From Mytilus galloprovincialis (taxonomy: Eukaryota > Mollusca > Bivalvia > Mytilida > Mytilidae): a stretch of DNA of 64,000 bases. The number at the start of each line of letters is the position of its first letter. Position 1 is the first letter of the stretch. The notes under the pieces are model-generated. The model saw nothing but the letters and a program-made list of their open reading frames with translations. It made no database searches and was not told the DNA's origin. Positions 30,201-41,152 of the stretch are shown here, piece after piece. Position numbers and translations under genes: made by a program. The stretch spans positions 67,175,261 through 67,239,260 of the forward strand of contig NC_134845.1 of the NCBI RefSeq assembly GCF_965363235.1. Reading direction: 5' to 3'.

Positions 30201-31671
30201 GAGCACTTATACATTACAGACCAGGAAAACGTGCATAAAAAAGCAACCAATGGTTGATTTTATGTGAAAGCCAGCAAAGAAAAAGGCATGTTCTTCAATA
30301 AAACATTCTCAGGTAAATTGAACACACCATATACTTCTATTGAGATCTTTTCTAATATATTAATATATATAATATATCTAAATAAAAGACGACCTTTGCA
30401 GAACAATGTTTTAATGCAGATTCCTTTATTAAAGATTTATTTGTCATAAATGTTAGCTGAAAAACTTGCCACTATTACTAAAACCAGCATTGGTTTCCAA
30501 TGCTTAATCTAATTTACAATACAACTAAAGTATTTAAAAAGCATGTAAAGTGAAAGGCTACAACAGTGGCAATAATAATACTTTTGATAAATATTTCAAC
30601 CTTTATATCGTTGATACACATGTGTAAATTGAATGAATGTATCTATTTCAGAGAATGCGTTTTACCATTCCCTTTACCTACCACTAGTGTTGAAACTCCT
30701 CCTCCAGTAGAGAATACTGTAAGTGTTTTCAAAATTATACAAATAGTTGCAATCAAATTGATATTAATTTTTCAATGATAAAGTGGTCAGATCAAGAAAC
30801 TCAATTTATTTTTGATGAATCACAGGGTGATCGTCTCTTATTTTCTAGACAGACCCTGTTTTAAAAAGAGGTATGAGTGCCAATCAGACAAATACCCACT
30901 GTATACGAAAGATGATGTAAGCAGTTATATATCACTGTATATTGTATAACAATGAGTGCAACCAATCCAATAGGGTAATCTATAATGGAACCTGATATGG
31001 CAAAATGTAAAACAATTTAAGAAAGAAAACAAACAACCTGTGTCAATTATGTCTGATAAGCCCTGCCCCAGTTGACATACTGCTGATGTATGAAATGCTC
31101 TTGTATATCTACAAATTAAACCCATGGCTGTAATATAAGATCCAGGAGATGTGGAATGGTTGCAAATGATCAACTATCAGACTTAAACCAAATTTTAGGA
31201 ATGTTTTTAAAAAATGTAGTTAATCTAATTTCATTTCATAATATATAATATATACATTCTTTTTTTTAGATTGAGGGCAAAAGCAATGACTGCCATATAG
31301 TAGACTGGAATGGTAAAGTGTTTTTGTCCCTTAAGACGTATGAAAAGTCTTATATTTTTTGTAAGAGACAAATTGGACACATGACAGGAGACCAATTTAT
31401 TTTCAACGAAAATAAATACTCTTACGTTTTGAACAGAAAAGACATTCAAGGAGATCAAGAAGGTTTTATAATATGCTGTGTTAAATGCAACGTGGATGAC
31501 AATAAGATTTGTTTGTTAAAACCAGCATCAACACTAAAGGATAGAATACTAAATTATATGAAGGATGAAGAACCGAAAGATGGAGGATCAAAGGATGAAG
31601 GACCGAAGGACGAAGGATCTACTGAAAACAATAAACATGACAAGGCTGATGATACATCCAAAATGAAATAA
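24253..31671 (+). CDS. Host gene (partial): coiled coil, Pro/Thr linker, Cys-containing C-terminal domain
   Basis: Plus-strand exons with splice support at 24253-24299, 25030-25113, 30652-30718 and 31270-31671. The first two give a coiled coil (NKRIIHLEEEKK joined to KLLEEKGYLKAEKAALEKHC), the third a Pro-rich linker, the last an unrecognised domain plus acidic tail and stop. Exon two ends in phase 0 whereas exon three needs a donor in phase 2, so at least one exon between them is missing from this list; the last two join in frame. Introns hold the 2.3 kb Helitron-like array, an S1 SINE and a TIR element. The 5' end is not found. Grouping into one gene is inference from strand and order. Confidence 0.5.
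25030..25113 (+). CDS. Coiled-coil exon
   Basis: 84 bp between TTTTTTTTCAG and GTAACT. 28 codons, KLLEEKGYLKAEKAALEKHC then SMLKKQEE; the other two frames have stops. Heptad Leu pattern with alternating charges is clear. Confidence 0.65.
25475..27778. mobile_element. Helitron-like non-autonomous element with ~500 bp tandem units
   Basis: Left edge AGAGGCTCTAAAGAGCCTGT (hairpin) followed by GTCGCTCACCTTGG; right edge a (GGACGAC)n-like run, GCCAAGTGATGAGAAAAGCT and the hairpin CTCACTTGGCCCTTCGGGCC ending AGGTGAGCTAA. A terminal hairpin followed by CTAA fits Helitron 3' ends; T/A flanks cannot be proved. Inside are about four tandem units of ~500 bp (junction word CAGTAGTTTCAGAGGAGAAG near 25655, 26158, 26660, 27167, 27665), 85-95% alike by eye. 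Bivalve Helitron-like elements with internal satellites are known. Related pieces: 16165-16500, 51350-51720, 52385-52490, 62875-62960. Confidence 0.65.
27785..28010 (+). repeat. Interspersed repeat, copy 1
   Basis: Contains TCCGTCAGTCCGTCTGTCCC, ACTACAAGGATTTCTGAAAT, and ATGTTTACCGAACACTTG. A partial copy follows at 28125-28313. Confidence 0.6.
28005..28124 (-). mobile_element. Insert with decayed hammerhead-like fold
   Basis: The reverse complement contains AGTCTTATGTAGACGAAACG then CGCGTCTGGCGTACTAAATT, the same architecture as 29996-30075 (stem II GTC/GAC, GAAA, stem III ACGC/GCGT), but the CTGATGA core is altered. It separates two partial copies of another repeat. Confidence 0.6.
28125..28313 (+). 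repeat. Interspersed repeat, copy 2
   Basis: Shares TACAAGGATTTCTGAATTTG, TGTGTGATGCTTTTTCAGAT and TTACCGAACACTT with 27785-28010. Confidence 0.6.
28314..28738 (+). mobile_element. Full-length S1 SINE with target duplication
   Basis: 425 bp, flanked by TCACTTGTTATA at 28302-28313 and 28739-28750. Closely similar to the copies at 7724 and 50289, so relatively young. Confidence 0.85.
28823..28888 (+). CDS. Possible alternative terminal exon
   Basis: After acceptor TATGTATTTTAG the frame reads EYKNQHTNENLNLNGKEREI then Y and stop at 28886-28888. Phase 0 would fit exon 25030-25113. There is no donor before the stop. Polar composition fits a coiled-coil tail, but an AT-rich chance frame is also possible. 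Confidence 0.3.
   Translation, partial: EYKNQHTNENLNLNGKEREIY
28937..29550. mobile_element. 614 bp TIR element with AAGGTAGATGGG termini
   Basis: Left end AAGGTAGATGGGGTGTC, right end GACACCCTATCTACCTT. The interior contains GGGTCACCGGGTTT- and GGGGTCACCGGACCC-type words twice. It is bracketed by a 47 bp direct repeat (28890-28936 and 29551-29597) with about three mismatches. No coding capacity. Confidence 0.65.
29996..30075 (+). ncRNA. Hammerhead-ribozyme-like motif in an interspersed repeat
   Basis: CTGATGA (30002-30008) is followed by a 3 bp stem II (GTC 30009-30011 with GAC 30019-30021, loop TTTTGTA), then GAAA (30022-30025), then stem III (ACGC 30025-30028 with GCGT 30036-30039, loop ACATCTG), with A at 30040 in the cleavage-site position. 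All invariant core bases (CUGANGA, GAA, A15.1-U16.1) are present. Stem I is not evident from the immediate flanks, so activity is doubtful. Type I hammerheads are known in Penelope-like elements and in retrozymes of bivalves. It lies within the 24-31 kb gene's introns. Confidence 0.55.
30652..30718 (+). CDS. Pro/Thr-rich linker exon
   Basis: 67 bp between CTATTTCAG and GTAAGTG, a strong donor. One base then ECVLPFPLPTTSVETPPPVE NT; other frames contain stops. Leaves in phase 0, as the next exon requires. Confidence 0.55.
31270..31671 (+). CDS. Terminal exon: unrecognised domain with acidic repeat tail
   Basis: Follows a strong acceptor (CTTTTTTTTAG). 133 codons: IEGKSNDCHIVDWNGKVFLS, LKTYEKSYIFCKRQIGHMTG, DQFIFNENKYSYVLNRKDIQ, then GFIICCVKCNVDDNKICLLK, a short Lys/Asp/Glu/Gly repeat (EEPKDGGSKDEGPKDEGS) and stop. 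About 95 residues look globular, with six Cys, alternating hydrophobics and likely beta strands; no transmembrane segment. An AATAAA overlaps the stop region at 31667-31672. I do not recognise the domain. The DEGPKDEGS tail arose from a ~15 bp tandem repeat. Confidence 0.65.
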   Translation: MEGKSNDCHIVDWNGKVFLSLKTYEKSYIFCKRQIGHMTGDQFIFNENKYSYVLNRKDIQGDQEGFIICCVKCNVDDNKICLLKPASTLKDRILNYMKDEEPKDGGSKDEGPKDEGSTENNKHDKADDTSKMK

Positions 31672-31794
31672 ACTTGTTTTATTATATAACTAAATTTTCT
31701 GTTTTCTAATTTGCTAAAAATATTAGCTTAACATTTGCTTGAATATAAATTTTCAAAGGTGTAAGTTAATGACGTCATCTACGGCCCATTATTC

Positions 31795-32045
31795 TTTTAT
31801 GCCCCATTTATGGCATTTTGTTTTTCTGGTTTGTGCCGTCTGTTTGTTTGTCCGTCCGTCTGTCCTGCTTCAGGTCAAAGTTTTTGGTCCAACAAACTTG
31901 AAACTTAGTACACATGTTCCTTTCATTATGATCTTTTTAATTTTAATGTCAAATAACAGTTTTTAATCCATTTTCATGGTCCACTGAATTTAGAAAATGA
32001 TAGTGCGGATGGGGCATCCATGTACTATGGACTCATTCTTGTTCT
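31795..32045 (+). repeat. Bivalve interspersed repeat (ATGCCCCATTTATGG family)
   Basis: Contains ATGCCCCATTTATGGCATTT, TCCGTCCGTCTGTCCTGCTT, AACTTGAAACTTAGTACACA and GGGGCATCCATGTACTATGG, a family I recognise as frequent in mussels. No complete boundaries found. Confidence 0.55.
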
Positions 32046-33044
32046 CCTTGTTTTTCTGTTCATTTTTTTGTTTTTTTTTTTTTTTTTTGCTGTAGGTGTA
32101 TTTCTCTATCAACTTTACTAAATTCTTTTACTGACAAAATGTGTAAAAAAATTGACAATCAGGAGATAGGTAATTTGATTTTATAACATGTATCCATCAG
32201 CGTTTTTGTGATAACATCATTATTAACTGCGTACATGTAATTCTGATAAGCGCAATGCACCAAAAAAAAGTAACAAATGTAAAAACAAAAAACTCTTTAA
32301 ATTTATTTTGGGATTGAGATAATGTCATACACTGTTAACTTATATAGATGCTGTTACGTGTAATGTATCAAATCTATTACTTATTGTATAAGTATGCAGA
32401 ATGACTATGGCTTTAAAGAACCACTTATACATTTTTATCTCATATTTGTTGTGTTAGCCAAATAACAGTCAGCATACACATGCAAAGACATAAGTTGTTG
32501 TAAAGCTTTGGTCTCAACATTTCTATATTGTTTAAAAAATTTGTCTTTAGTCTATCATACAATGTGTTATGAATATGAATAACAACGTTCTATAATATAC
32601 ATTGTTTTTAACACATATGGAGGAATATTTTACTCAAAAGTGAACACATTTTCAATGTCTTTTCTATATGTGTTTTAATTTAATGGTCATAATTAACTTC
32701 TGACAAATAAACGAGTTGTCTCATTGGCAATCATACCACATCTTCCTATGTCTACGAAATGCAATCTTTAAGTGTGTGTTTGTTGTGTAATGTTAATAAA
32801 TTTCAGGTTGTAATTTGGATAAACATATATATTATGATTTGTAACAGAAATCAGATGACCTATTTCCAAAATGTATAAGATATCATACCAAATGAAAACC
32901 CATCGACATTCATTTTCGAAACTTCTTAACAAAATACATATCTCCCAAAATACGTCTAGTTAGTAGTTGTCTCAAATAGTTAAAAAATCATTAACTGACA
33001 TATGTATATTCTAAATTAAACTCTAATATTGAGAAATTTTAGCT
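32046..33044. other. No supported gene; poly-T and one family A tail
   Basis: AT-rich. Poly-T at 32068-32088. Family A 3' end (GTTGTCTCATTGGCAATCAT) at 32714-32746. Nothing else recognised. Confidence 0.45.
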
Positions 33045-34195
33045 GGAATTCTGATAAGAAAATCGTTTCCTCAGTCAGATAGTATCCCTCAACCATGTTA
33101 ACAAATATTCTTTAACAAAATTCTGTTAAAAGAAGATGTTTCCGCAGATTTATAGTATATTCTTAACAGAATTCTGATAAGAAGATTCTTTCCTCAGGTA
33201 GATAGTATGCTTAACAGAATTCTGATAAGAAAATCGTTTCCGCAGATATATAGTATATTCTTAACAGAATTCTGATAAGAAAAATATTTTCCTCAGTTAG
33301 ATATAATTCCTTAACAGAATTCTGATAAGAAAATCGTTTCGTTAGATAGATATAATTCCTTAACAGAATTCTGATAAGAAAATTGTTTCCTCAGGTCGAC
33401 AGATAGCTTAACAGAATTCTGATAAGAAAATTGTTTCCTCAGATAGATAGTTTGCTTAACAGAATTCTGATAAGAAACTTGTTTTCCCAAATAGATAGTA
33501 TCCCTTAACAGAATTCTGATAAGAATCTTGTTTCCCCAAATATAGAGTCTATTCTAAACAGAATTCTGATACGAATTCTGATAAGAAAATAGTTTTCTCA
33601 GATAGATAGTATCCCTTAACAGAATTCTGATAAGAAACTTGTTTTCCCAAATAGATAGTATCCCTTAACAGAATTCTGATAAGAAACTTGTTTCCCTAAA
33701 TATAGAGTCTATTCTAAACAGAATTCTGATAAGAAAATCGTTTCCCTAGATAGATAGTATATTCTAAACAGAATTTTCTGATAAGAAATTTGTTTCTTCC
33801 GATAGATAGTATCACTTAACAGAATTCTGATAAGATTTTTTCCCCAGATATACAGTATATTCTTAACAGAATTTTGATAAGAAAATGTTTTCCTCAAACA
33901 GATAGTACTATTAACAGAATGCTATTAAGAAAATAATTTCATTTGATAGATAGTTTTCTTAACAGAATTATGATAAGAAAAACGTTTTCTCGGATATATA
34001 ATATATTCTTATCAGAATTCTAACAGGAAAAAAGTTTCCTCAGATAGATTGAATTGTTATAGAATTCTGATAAGAAAATCATTTCCTCAGATATATCTAT
34101 ATCATTCTTAACAGAATTCTGATAAGAAATAGTTTACCTTAGATAGATAATATTCTTTATAGAGTTATGATAAACAGTTTTCTCAGTTTCATATA
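33045..34195. repeat. Minisatellite, ~50 bp unit, about 22 copies
   Basis: The core AACAGAATTCTGATAAGAAA recurs about every 45-60 bp with spacers of the type TCGTTTCCTCAGATAGATAG and TATTCTT/TATCCCTT. AGAATTCT inside each unit is an 8 bp palindrome. Copies decay toward both ends, as in arrays that turn over centrally. Not CRISPR-like: spacers are themselves repeated. Confidence 0.85.
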
Positions 34196-35598
34196 GATAA
34201 TTATTTTTAAAAAATGCTGCTTAGTCTTTAAAGTCTCAAAAAGACTACAATCCGAAAATCATTCAAATAAATCGTCATAAATTAAGTCATAGTTAGAATA
34301 TGTCTCATTCTTATCGTATCAAATCTGGAATTTGATCATATGGAAATAATCAGCTGCAAATGGAAGCTGTTCTATGTCAAAGGGAGGTAATCCATTTTTT
34401 TCATATGATTTATACATTATGAGGAGAAATATGTGCAAAATATGATGTAAATGGGGAGAATATTTATGCCTTTCATTGATATCATAACTCTCATGTGTAA
34501 TTTCTATTGTTTCTTTCAATCTGGACACAAACACTGATTTTTACCATATACTCCATGCTTCTCTCACAGTACACTGAGTGCATCCTGGATAGCCGCAGTT
34601 AAAGATAGAAATTTGTGTAAAAAGCAACTTCAAAAGGTTCCAAAATTCTTCCATTAGGCCAGACTTTTTTTATTATCTGTTTAACGAGATCCGCCGACTC
34701 CACCTTTCCCGATTTTAGAATAAAAATAAAAGTAGTGCTTCTTACTTTCATTATTATTTTTCCCGCCGACTGTTACGAAATCCTCAGAAAAAAATAAAAT
34801 GTGTTGTTCACGATACTCGCTTTCAGTCAATTTCGTTATCGGTAATATTTAATATTTACCAAGTCAATGAAACAGCAATTTTCATTTAAAAGTAAAGAAA
34901 TTCAAGGCATAAACGATATATTTTCTTCTAAAAGATTTTTAAGCTGGTGGCATGCTTTTCATACTTGTTACACGAGAGCGTACATCAAATCATTCTAACT
35001 TTCGGCAAAATCAGTTATTACTTCATCAGAACTTGATGAAATTAGCCTAAAGTAAACTTGTCATCCATGTATTGCATTAGAAACGTCATATTCCTTTCCA
35101 AATAGCGTATCAAACATCGTTTATTTTTGTAAATTTTTCTTCGTCCGACATTTAAATTTGTAGAACTACGGATCGGAATCGGGATTTCATCGGAAACGGA
35201 CCCGCTTTGACCGAAATCCGGATTCTTGCGATAATGACTACAGACGCATGAATGGCACTGCTGACAGACAAAAATTGATCCCAAAAGGGAAAATTACGCA
35301 TTCCACACGCATTAACATACTTTTGGTTAGATCTTCTTGATTAATGTATATATTTCCATGTATAAGCATTGTTTCAATTTATAGGTTAAAGTTGCTTAAC
35401 TCTGGGACTATTACACCAGAGACATATATACACATGTGTATATATATATGTCTCTGCATACACTAAGAGGTTCCTGACTGGGTGACTGGTATATACATAT
35501 ATAGTGTATATGCAGCGAGGTTGATATATTTGAGTGGTGCCATGGATCTATATTAGTGGAAATACAGAATCAAAACATAGTTTTTATGTTTATATTAA

Positions 35599-37530
35599 GG
35601 GACCGTTCAATATTTATCAGATGGATGGGCCGGTGCAAAATGGGGCGGGGCAAGCACTTTTTTTGTGGAAATATTTGGATGGGCCAGAACTTTTTTTAAA
35701 ATATTAAGTGGATGGGCCAGAACATATTTTATAGGAAATTTTTTTATCCATTTTATCGGTGTGTAAGAAATTTCTTTTACAGGCACTCAAAAACTGGTAG
35801 CTTGGTTCATTTCTGTCAACTTTAAGGATTTAATTAAGGATTAAAAAAGCTAAAAGTTTCTGTTCGGTCTATCTTATAAATTATTTTGACCTTATGGAAT
35901 ACCAAGTTGTTTAATAGTTTGGTGTATTGCTGTTAAATTTATGGATTTAATTAATAGGTAAGAAAAAAAGCTCAAATTTTTAGTTAGGGATACATTCAGA
36001 TAGTCAACTTTAATTTTTTTGTAAATTTTTCAAATCAACTTGGATTTTCAAAAACCTATACAGCTTATTCATTAATATATTGATCTTATAGGAAACCAGT
36101 TTGTTTGGTAGTTAGGTGTATTGCTGTTAAATTTATTGCTTTTATTAATAGGTAAGAAAAAAAGCTCAAATTTTCATTTTAGGCTAAAATTCAGATAGTC
36201 AACTTTAATTTTTTTTATAACTTTTTCAAACCAATCTGGATTTTCATAAAACTCAAGAGCTATCTCAATTATATATTGATCTTACAGAAAGCCAGTTTGT
36301 TTGGTACTTTGGTGTATTGCTGTCATTTTTATGGATTTTATAAATAGGTTGAAAAATCTAGAATTTTAAGTTTAGGCTGAATCTAGATAGTCATCTTTAA
36401 TGTTTTTTATAACTTTTTTAAATCAACCTGGATTTTCATAAAACTATACAGCCTTTTCATTTATATATCGAACTTACAGAACGCCACGTTGATTGGTAGT
36501 TTGGTGTATGTCTGTCATTCTTACGGATTAAATAACAAGGTTTAAGAAAAAGCTCAAATTTTCAGTTTATGCTAAATCCAGATAGTCATCTTTAATTTTT
36601 TTTTATAACTTTTTCAAATCAACATGGATTTCCATAAAACTTTACAGCTATAACATTTATATATTGATCTAAAAGAATGCCAAGTTGTTTTGTAGTTTGG
36701 TGTGCTGCTGTCATTCTTATGGATTTAATAAAAAGGTTTAAGAAAAAGCTAAATTTTCTGTTTTAGGTTATTTCAAGATAGTCATCTTTAAATTTGTTCA
36801 TAACTTTTTCAAATCAACTTGCATTTTCATAAAACTCTACTGCTAAATAATTTTTATATTGATCTTACTGAATGCCAGGCTGTTTAGTACTTTGTTTTTT
36901 TGCTGTCATTTTTATGGATTTAGTTAATAGCTTAAAAAAAAGCTGCAATTTTAAGTTTGGACCAAATTTGGATGGTGACTGGTCACCTTTACATTTTTTT
37001 TTAACTTTTTCAAATCAACTTAGATTTTCATATAACTGTACAGCTTTCTCATTTATATATCAATCTTACAGAATGCTAGTTTTTTGATAGTTTGGTGTTT
37101 AGTTGTCAAATTTAGGAAATTAATTAATAGGCGAAAAAGGCTGCATCATATTTAAAAACATGCCTGCCTATATTTGCTTAAAAGGACCATAATTTCTTTT
37201 TCCAAAAGTAGAACAGATAAAGGAATATTCATATTTGAACTAAATGTATACATATATATGGATTTAACTAGCACATTTTAAATTTTGTATTAACACCAAA
37301 GTTTATTCTTTGATTTCAAGACATAAAATTTTAAAAACTTTAAAATAGAAAAAGAACCTAAATCATTTTTGATTGTCTTATAGTTTTAGAGGGGCAAGGA
37401 CTTTTTTATAGATTTTTTTAGATGGGCAAGGACTTTTTTTCAGAATTTAAAAGTATGAGCGTTAGCTTTTTTAATGAAACAATATTAAGAATGCACCGGC
37501 CCATCCATCTGGTAAATATTGAACGGTCCC
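35599..37530. mobile_element. Inner TIR element (GGGACCGTTCAA ends) filled with tandem repeats, TAA target duplication
   Basis: Left end GGGACCGTTCAATATTTATC then AGATGGATGGGCCGG; right end the near-exact complement. TAA at 35596-35598 and 37531-37533. 1932 bp, no open frame for a transposase. Next to the left end GATGGGCCAGAAC-type words repeat; the same kind (GATGGGCAAGGAC) is found near the right end. The centre is a ~197 bp tandem array. Confidence 0.8.
35830..37095. repeat. ~197 bp tandem array inside the inner TIR element
   Basis: The word TTGGATTTTCATAAAACT (or close variants) recurs near 36040, 36236, 36428, 36623, 36819 and 37019, with ATTGATCTTACAGAATGCCA and TTTGGTGTATTGCTGTCATT in between. 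About six units, moderately diverged. Confidence 0.8.
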
Positions 37531-37882
37531 TAATAGAAGGGCTAACCAGAGACGTCACATATATAAACTATATCTATTTATATTTCTCTGGGTTAATATA
37601 CTGGTCTGTTATTTCATTGTTCTTGTATTTTGATAAATTATTAAAAAAAAAAAAAAAAAAGTCACTTATAATGGTTTTATTTTTATTTTTAGTGTCGACT
37701 GGACCAATTTTGCACTTTTATTTTTTTTTTATTTCGCCCCCTCGACCCTAATTTTTTACAAATTTTCTCGTTAAACAGATGAAATAAAAAGTCTGGCCTT
37801 ACATTAACATTTACAGGAAATGAGTTTTGTGATTATTGTGTGGCCTTGGACAAGTACAGTGAAAAAGTGCATATTTTCCTAT

Positions 37883-38333
37883 AGGGGTAAATTCAGTAAA
37901 AAATCTCCCATTGACTTTAATGCTAATCTATGTGTGGAAATAAATTTATACCTGATTTACCTTTAGAAATTAAAAACTTTCATATATCATTGATGAAAGT
38001 ACAAATGTAGCCCTATCTTTTGCAACAATACAAACATAGGGTCATGCGGCATTTTTGGGCATTCACATGGCCTTGTTTACAAACAATGTAGATTCGCACT
38101 GAATTCCTATACTGACCCCCATTACTTTTCAACCCTGTAGGGAAAAAAAATAGTACATTAAGCATTTATTTTTTATTTTTTTTCATCTCTGGTTTTGATC
38201 CATCTGCCATAAAATATTTATTACAAACATTATCTACCAATCAGAAGAGCACATGACTTCACTTTTAGACAGAAAGCTCTCCCCCAAATGGGCGGTCCCT
38301 GATGACGTATATTTATTTACTGAATTTACCCCT
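37883..38333. mobile_element. Putative 451 bp TIR element
   Basis: AGGGGTAAATTCAGTAAA at 37883-37900 and its exact reverse complement at 38316-38333. No target duplication is evident and there is no open frame. Confidence 0.55.
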
Positions 38334-38949
38334 CTAAGATACAAGAAACAAAATGTCTCTAACTGTCTTATTTCGTTTATGGAATGATTGTATGGTGAAC
38401 ACGTCTGTCAGGCTTGGTTTATCTGTCAGACCTTGACCTCATTGTTATAAATCATTAATATCTTTAAACTTGTAGTAAACTTTTGTCTGTTAGACTAATA
38501 ATATAAATCATTTAAGCAGGAAACACATTTTAGCTTGTTTTAGACATCAATCTCTTGGTGAAATTTCTTATTTTAAAAATCTTAATAAAAATAATTTATG
38601 ATCAAAAGAACATATTCAGTGTAGCATATTTTATTTCATGTTGCTATATTATACTGATAGGGTCCGAGGCTTTTGCAATTTTTATATAAACATGACGATT
38701 GCATTTTTGGGTTCATGCATAATTTTTTTTAGGTCAAACAGTCAAAGAATGTAGGTGGCAGATTTGCTTAAACTTGGTGTAAGGAAGATATTATTTGAAG
38801 CAAACTTTACAAATATATCTTTAAATTATTCAGTCTTTTAAGTATTTGCAGTGAACATTTACATACTACGAGTTGATTTTCCTGAGTTTAGTATTTTGTG
38901 ATTTTACTTTTTACATATAATTGTCAATACATTTTGTATACTTAGTTAA
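38334..38949. other. No supported gene
   Basis: AT-rich, ~600 bp, nothing recognised. Confidence 0.4.
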
Positions 38950-39420
38950 GAAGATGAGGTTATAATTGCCAATGAGACGACTTTCCACTAGAGAGCAAAT
39001 GACATAATAACAACTAAATGTAACAATATTGCTTTCAACAATGAGAAAAACCAACATTGCATAGTGAGCTATAAAAGGCCACAACATAGAAATGTAAAAC
39101 AATTCCTGAGAGAAAACTAACAGTCTGATTTATGTTTAAAATGAATTAAATACAAATATGATATACAGCCACTGAAGTACAGGTTCTCGACTTGGAACAG
39201 GCACATTCAGAATTCAAATAGTGGTGGGCTTAAACATGTTGGAAAGCGCCAAACCCCCTTCTAACCTGGGACAACGATTTAACAATACCATATATAAAGC
39301 TAGTTCAAAGTCAATAACAACTTGTAAACAAATCTGTTTCTAAGACTAAATATCAATCAGCACACATCAAATCGATTTAAGTGTAAAGATGCTATTAACA
39401 GTCTAATTTATGACTGTGCA
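38950..39420 (-). repeat. Long member of family A, minus strand
   Basis: Starts (plus strand) GATGAGGTTATAATTGCCAA then ATGAGACGACTTTCCAC and continues with GTAAAACAATTCCTGAGAGA and ACAGGCACATTCAGAATTCA, CTAACCTGGGACAAC. This extended form with the GGGACA end is common in mussels. Confidence 0.6.
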
Positions 39421-40768
39421 ACAAGAAATATTCCAGAAATCTACCTATAGGATAAAAACAACTTCATGCCAAATGAATTAAAGCACTGCTCTGTTTTTAT
39501 AGATGCACATTAGAGGGGCGGATGTCAGATGTCCCGATTCAAATGCATCGTTTTACAAAACAGAGGTCTGGATTTGCTACTGCATTTACAATGTCTCATA
39601 CTAATTCACATTCTGAGCAGTCCTCCAAATTCCATGCCCCATACTTCCATGCATTGATCTTCATCTATCAAAATGGCTGATAAATGACAATGGTGTGGTT
39701 TTCTTATTTGTTACAGTAACAATTTTCACTAATTTAATCTTTGAACTTATCAATGATTATATGACTTGCAGAATGTTTATGCTCCAAAGTAAGAGAGGTC
39801 CAGACTCCTGCTCTTATGTGTGCAAAATGTAATATACTACAGCACGATTGTGTATGCCATTTACTAATTTCAGCTGCATGCCTTTTTCGCGTTAATTATT
39901 TTGTCATTCAGTCTTTCGTTGGTCTTTCCTTTTTTTAATTTTTAATCATTTGGTTGTCAGTCCTGGTTTAGACTATACGTTAATAATTTTGCTCATTGTT
40001 GTCGTATGGTGGACCACAATACTTAAACCAAGTTCATTTCGTAGATATTTGTGGACCGAGCAATAGTTAAGCCCTTTTTCCAATATCCGTAAAATTTTCA
40101 CCTAAAAATTTCTAAATTTTCCCGTTTTTCTATGTCATATGAATTAAAATATACTACAAATAACTTGCATTTGCTATTTTCTATCAATATCAAGTTTAGT
40201 TTCCACAGTGGTCATAGTAATTTATTTGACCTTGTTGATGAATTCCTTACTCTGCCTTCGTGGTCATTATGTCATATTTTACCTTTTCTCTATTTTTGGA
40301 GGTTAATCACTACACGCATATACAAACAAATGGACAGCGCTGTTTTCTTCTCAAAACCAGTGAGGCCGTCAACAAGGAGCAACAATTGCATCTTTTTTGT
40401 GCGATGATAAATCCCCCCTCTTTCTTCCAAAATATATAGAGAGGGGCCTTTACTATCGCATGAAACTACTAGCGGTGTAAAACAGCGAGACAATGTTGTC
40501 ATTTAGAAAACAAAATCCGTATAAAATGAAAGATTTACAATATTGAATTCGAAGTGTTTTATTAAATATTAATATATGTAAATGTGAAAAATATTCATTT
40601 ATTAATTTCAAATGCAACCCACCTCCCCAGTCGAATTATTTTTACGTAATTATATACCCAAAAAAGCACCATGATGTTTAATTTGAGGTATAGCAGTTAT
40701 GTCCAATTTCTACCGTGTAAGGATAATAGCAAAACTGAAAACAATATGATTAAATCTATGAGGTTTAA
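39421..40768. other. No supported gene
   Basis: 1.35 kb, AT-rich. Frames at 40132-40407 (+) and 40290-40502 (-) overlap each other and have no motif or splice support. Confidence 0.4.
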
Positions 40769-41152
40769 CTATTTACTAAGGCCCTTTCCATTTTGGAGAG
40801 ATGATTGATTTGTTGTTCGGAAAATAGTGCATATAAAAAAGAAGATGTGGTATGATTGCCAATGAGACAACTATCCACAAAAGACCAAAAAATGCAGTTT
40901 CCAGAAGGATAGTATATATACATCTCCTTTGTTTAACGTCACAGTCATAGTATACATAGTATACATATCTTGAAATTTGAAAGAAAGAAAATAAATAAAT
41001 CAAAGGTAAAACATTATTTTTGATACCAATAATATAAACATATAGCTGCTTGGCATATACAGCTTGCATCCTGTGGAAAATGCATGCATGAACTATTTTC
41101 CGAACAACAAATCAATCATCTTTCCGAAGTGGAAGGGGGAGTAAAAGCACTA
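40769..41152. mobile_element. Long inverted-repeat element carrying a family A insert
   Basis: Left arm TGATTGATTTGTTGTTCGGA then AAATAGTGCAT (to 40833); right arm ATGCATGAACTATTTTCCGA then ACAACAAATCAATCATC (41081-41148). Between the arms is a minus-strand family A copy (GAAGATGTGGTATGATTGCC, 40843 onward). Confidence 0.7.

Larger units (their letters stand above)
34657..37798. mobile_element. Outer TIR element (GGCCAGACTTTTT ends), TTA target duplication
   Basis: Left end GGCCAGACTTTTTTTATTAT then CTGTTTAACGAGA; right end (reverse complement) GGCCAGACTTTTTATTTCAT then CTGTTTAACGAGA. TTA flanks both sides (34654-34656 and 37799-37801). A 3 bp TWA duplication suggests PIF/Harbinger. Without the nested element it is ~1.2 kb, with no transposase. 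A palindrome at 35418-35455 (AGAGACATATATACACATG and its complement) is inside. Confidence 0.75.

Noticed and set aside
30232-30310. Exon between TACATTACAG and CTCAG/GTAAAT
   Set aside because: All three frames contain stops over the full segment; a shorter version from a later acceptor has the wrong phase for the next exon.
33045-34195. CRISPR-like array
   Set aside because: The spacers are themselves repeated and vary in length, and the host is an animal; it is a minisatellite.
35042-35284. 80-residue minus-strand frame inside the outer TIR element
   Set aside because: No transposase motif, no homologue recognised, and lies in non-autonomous element sequence.
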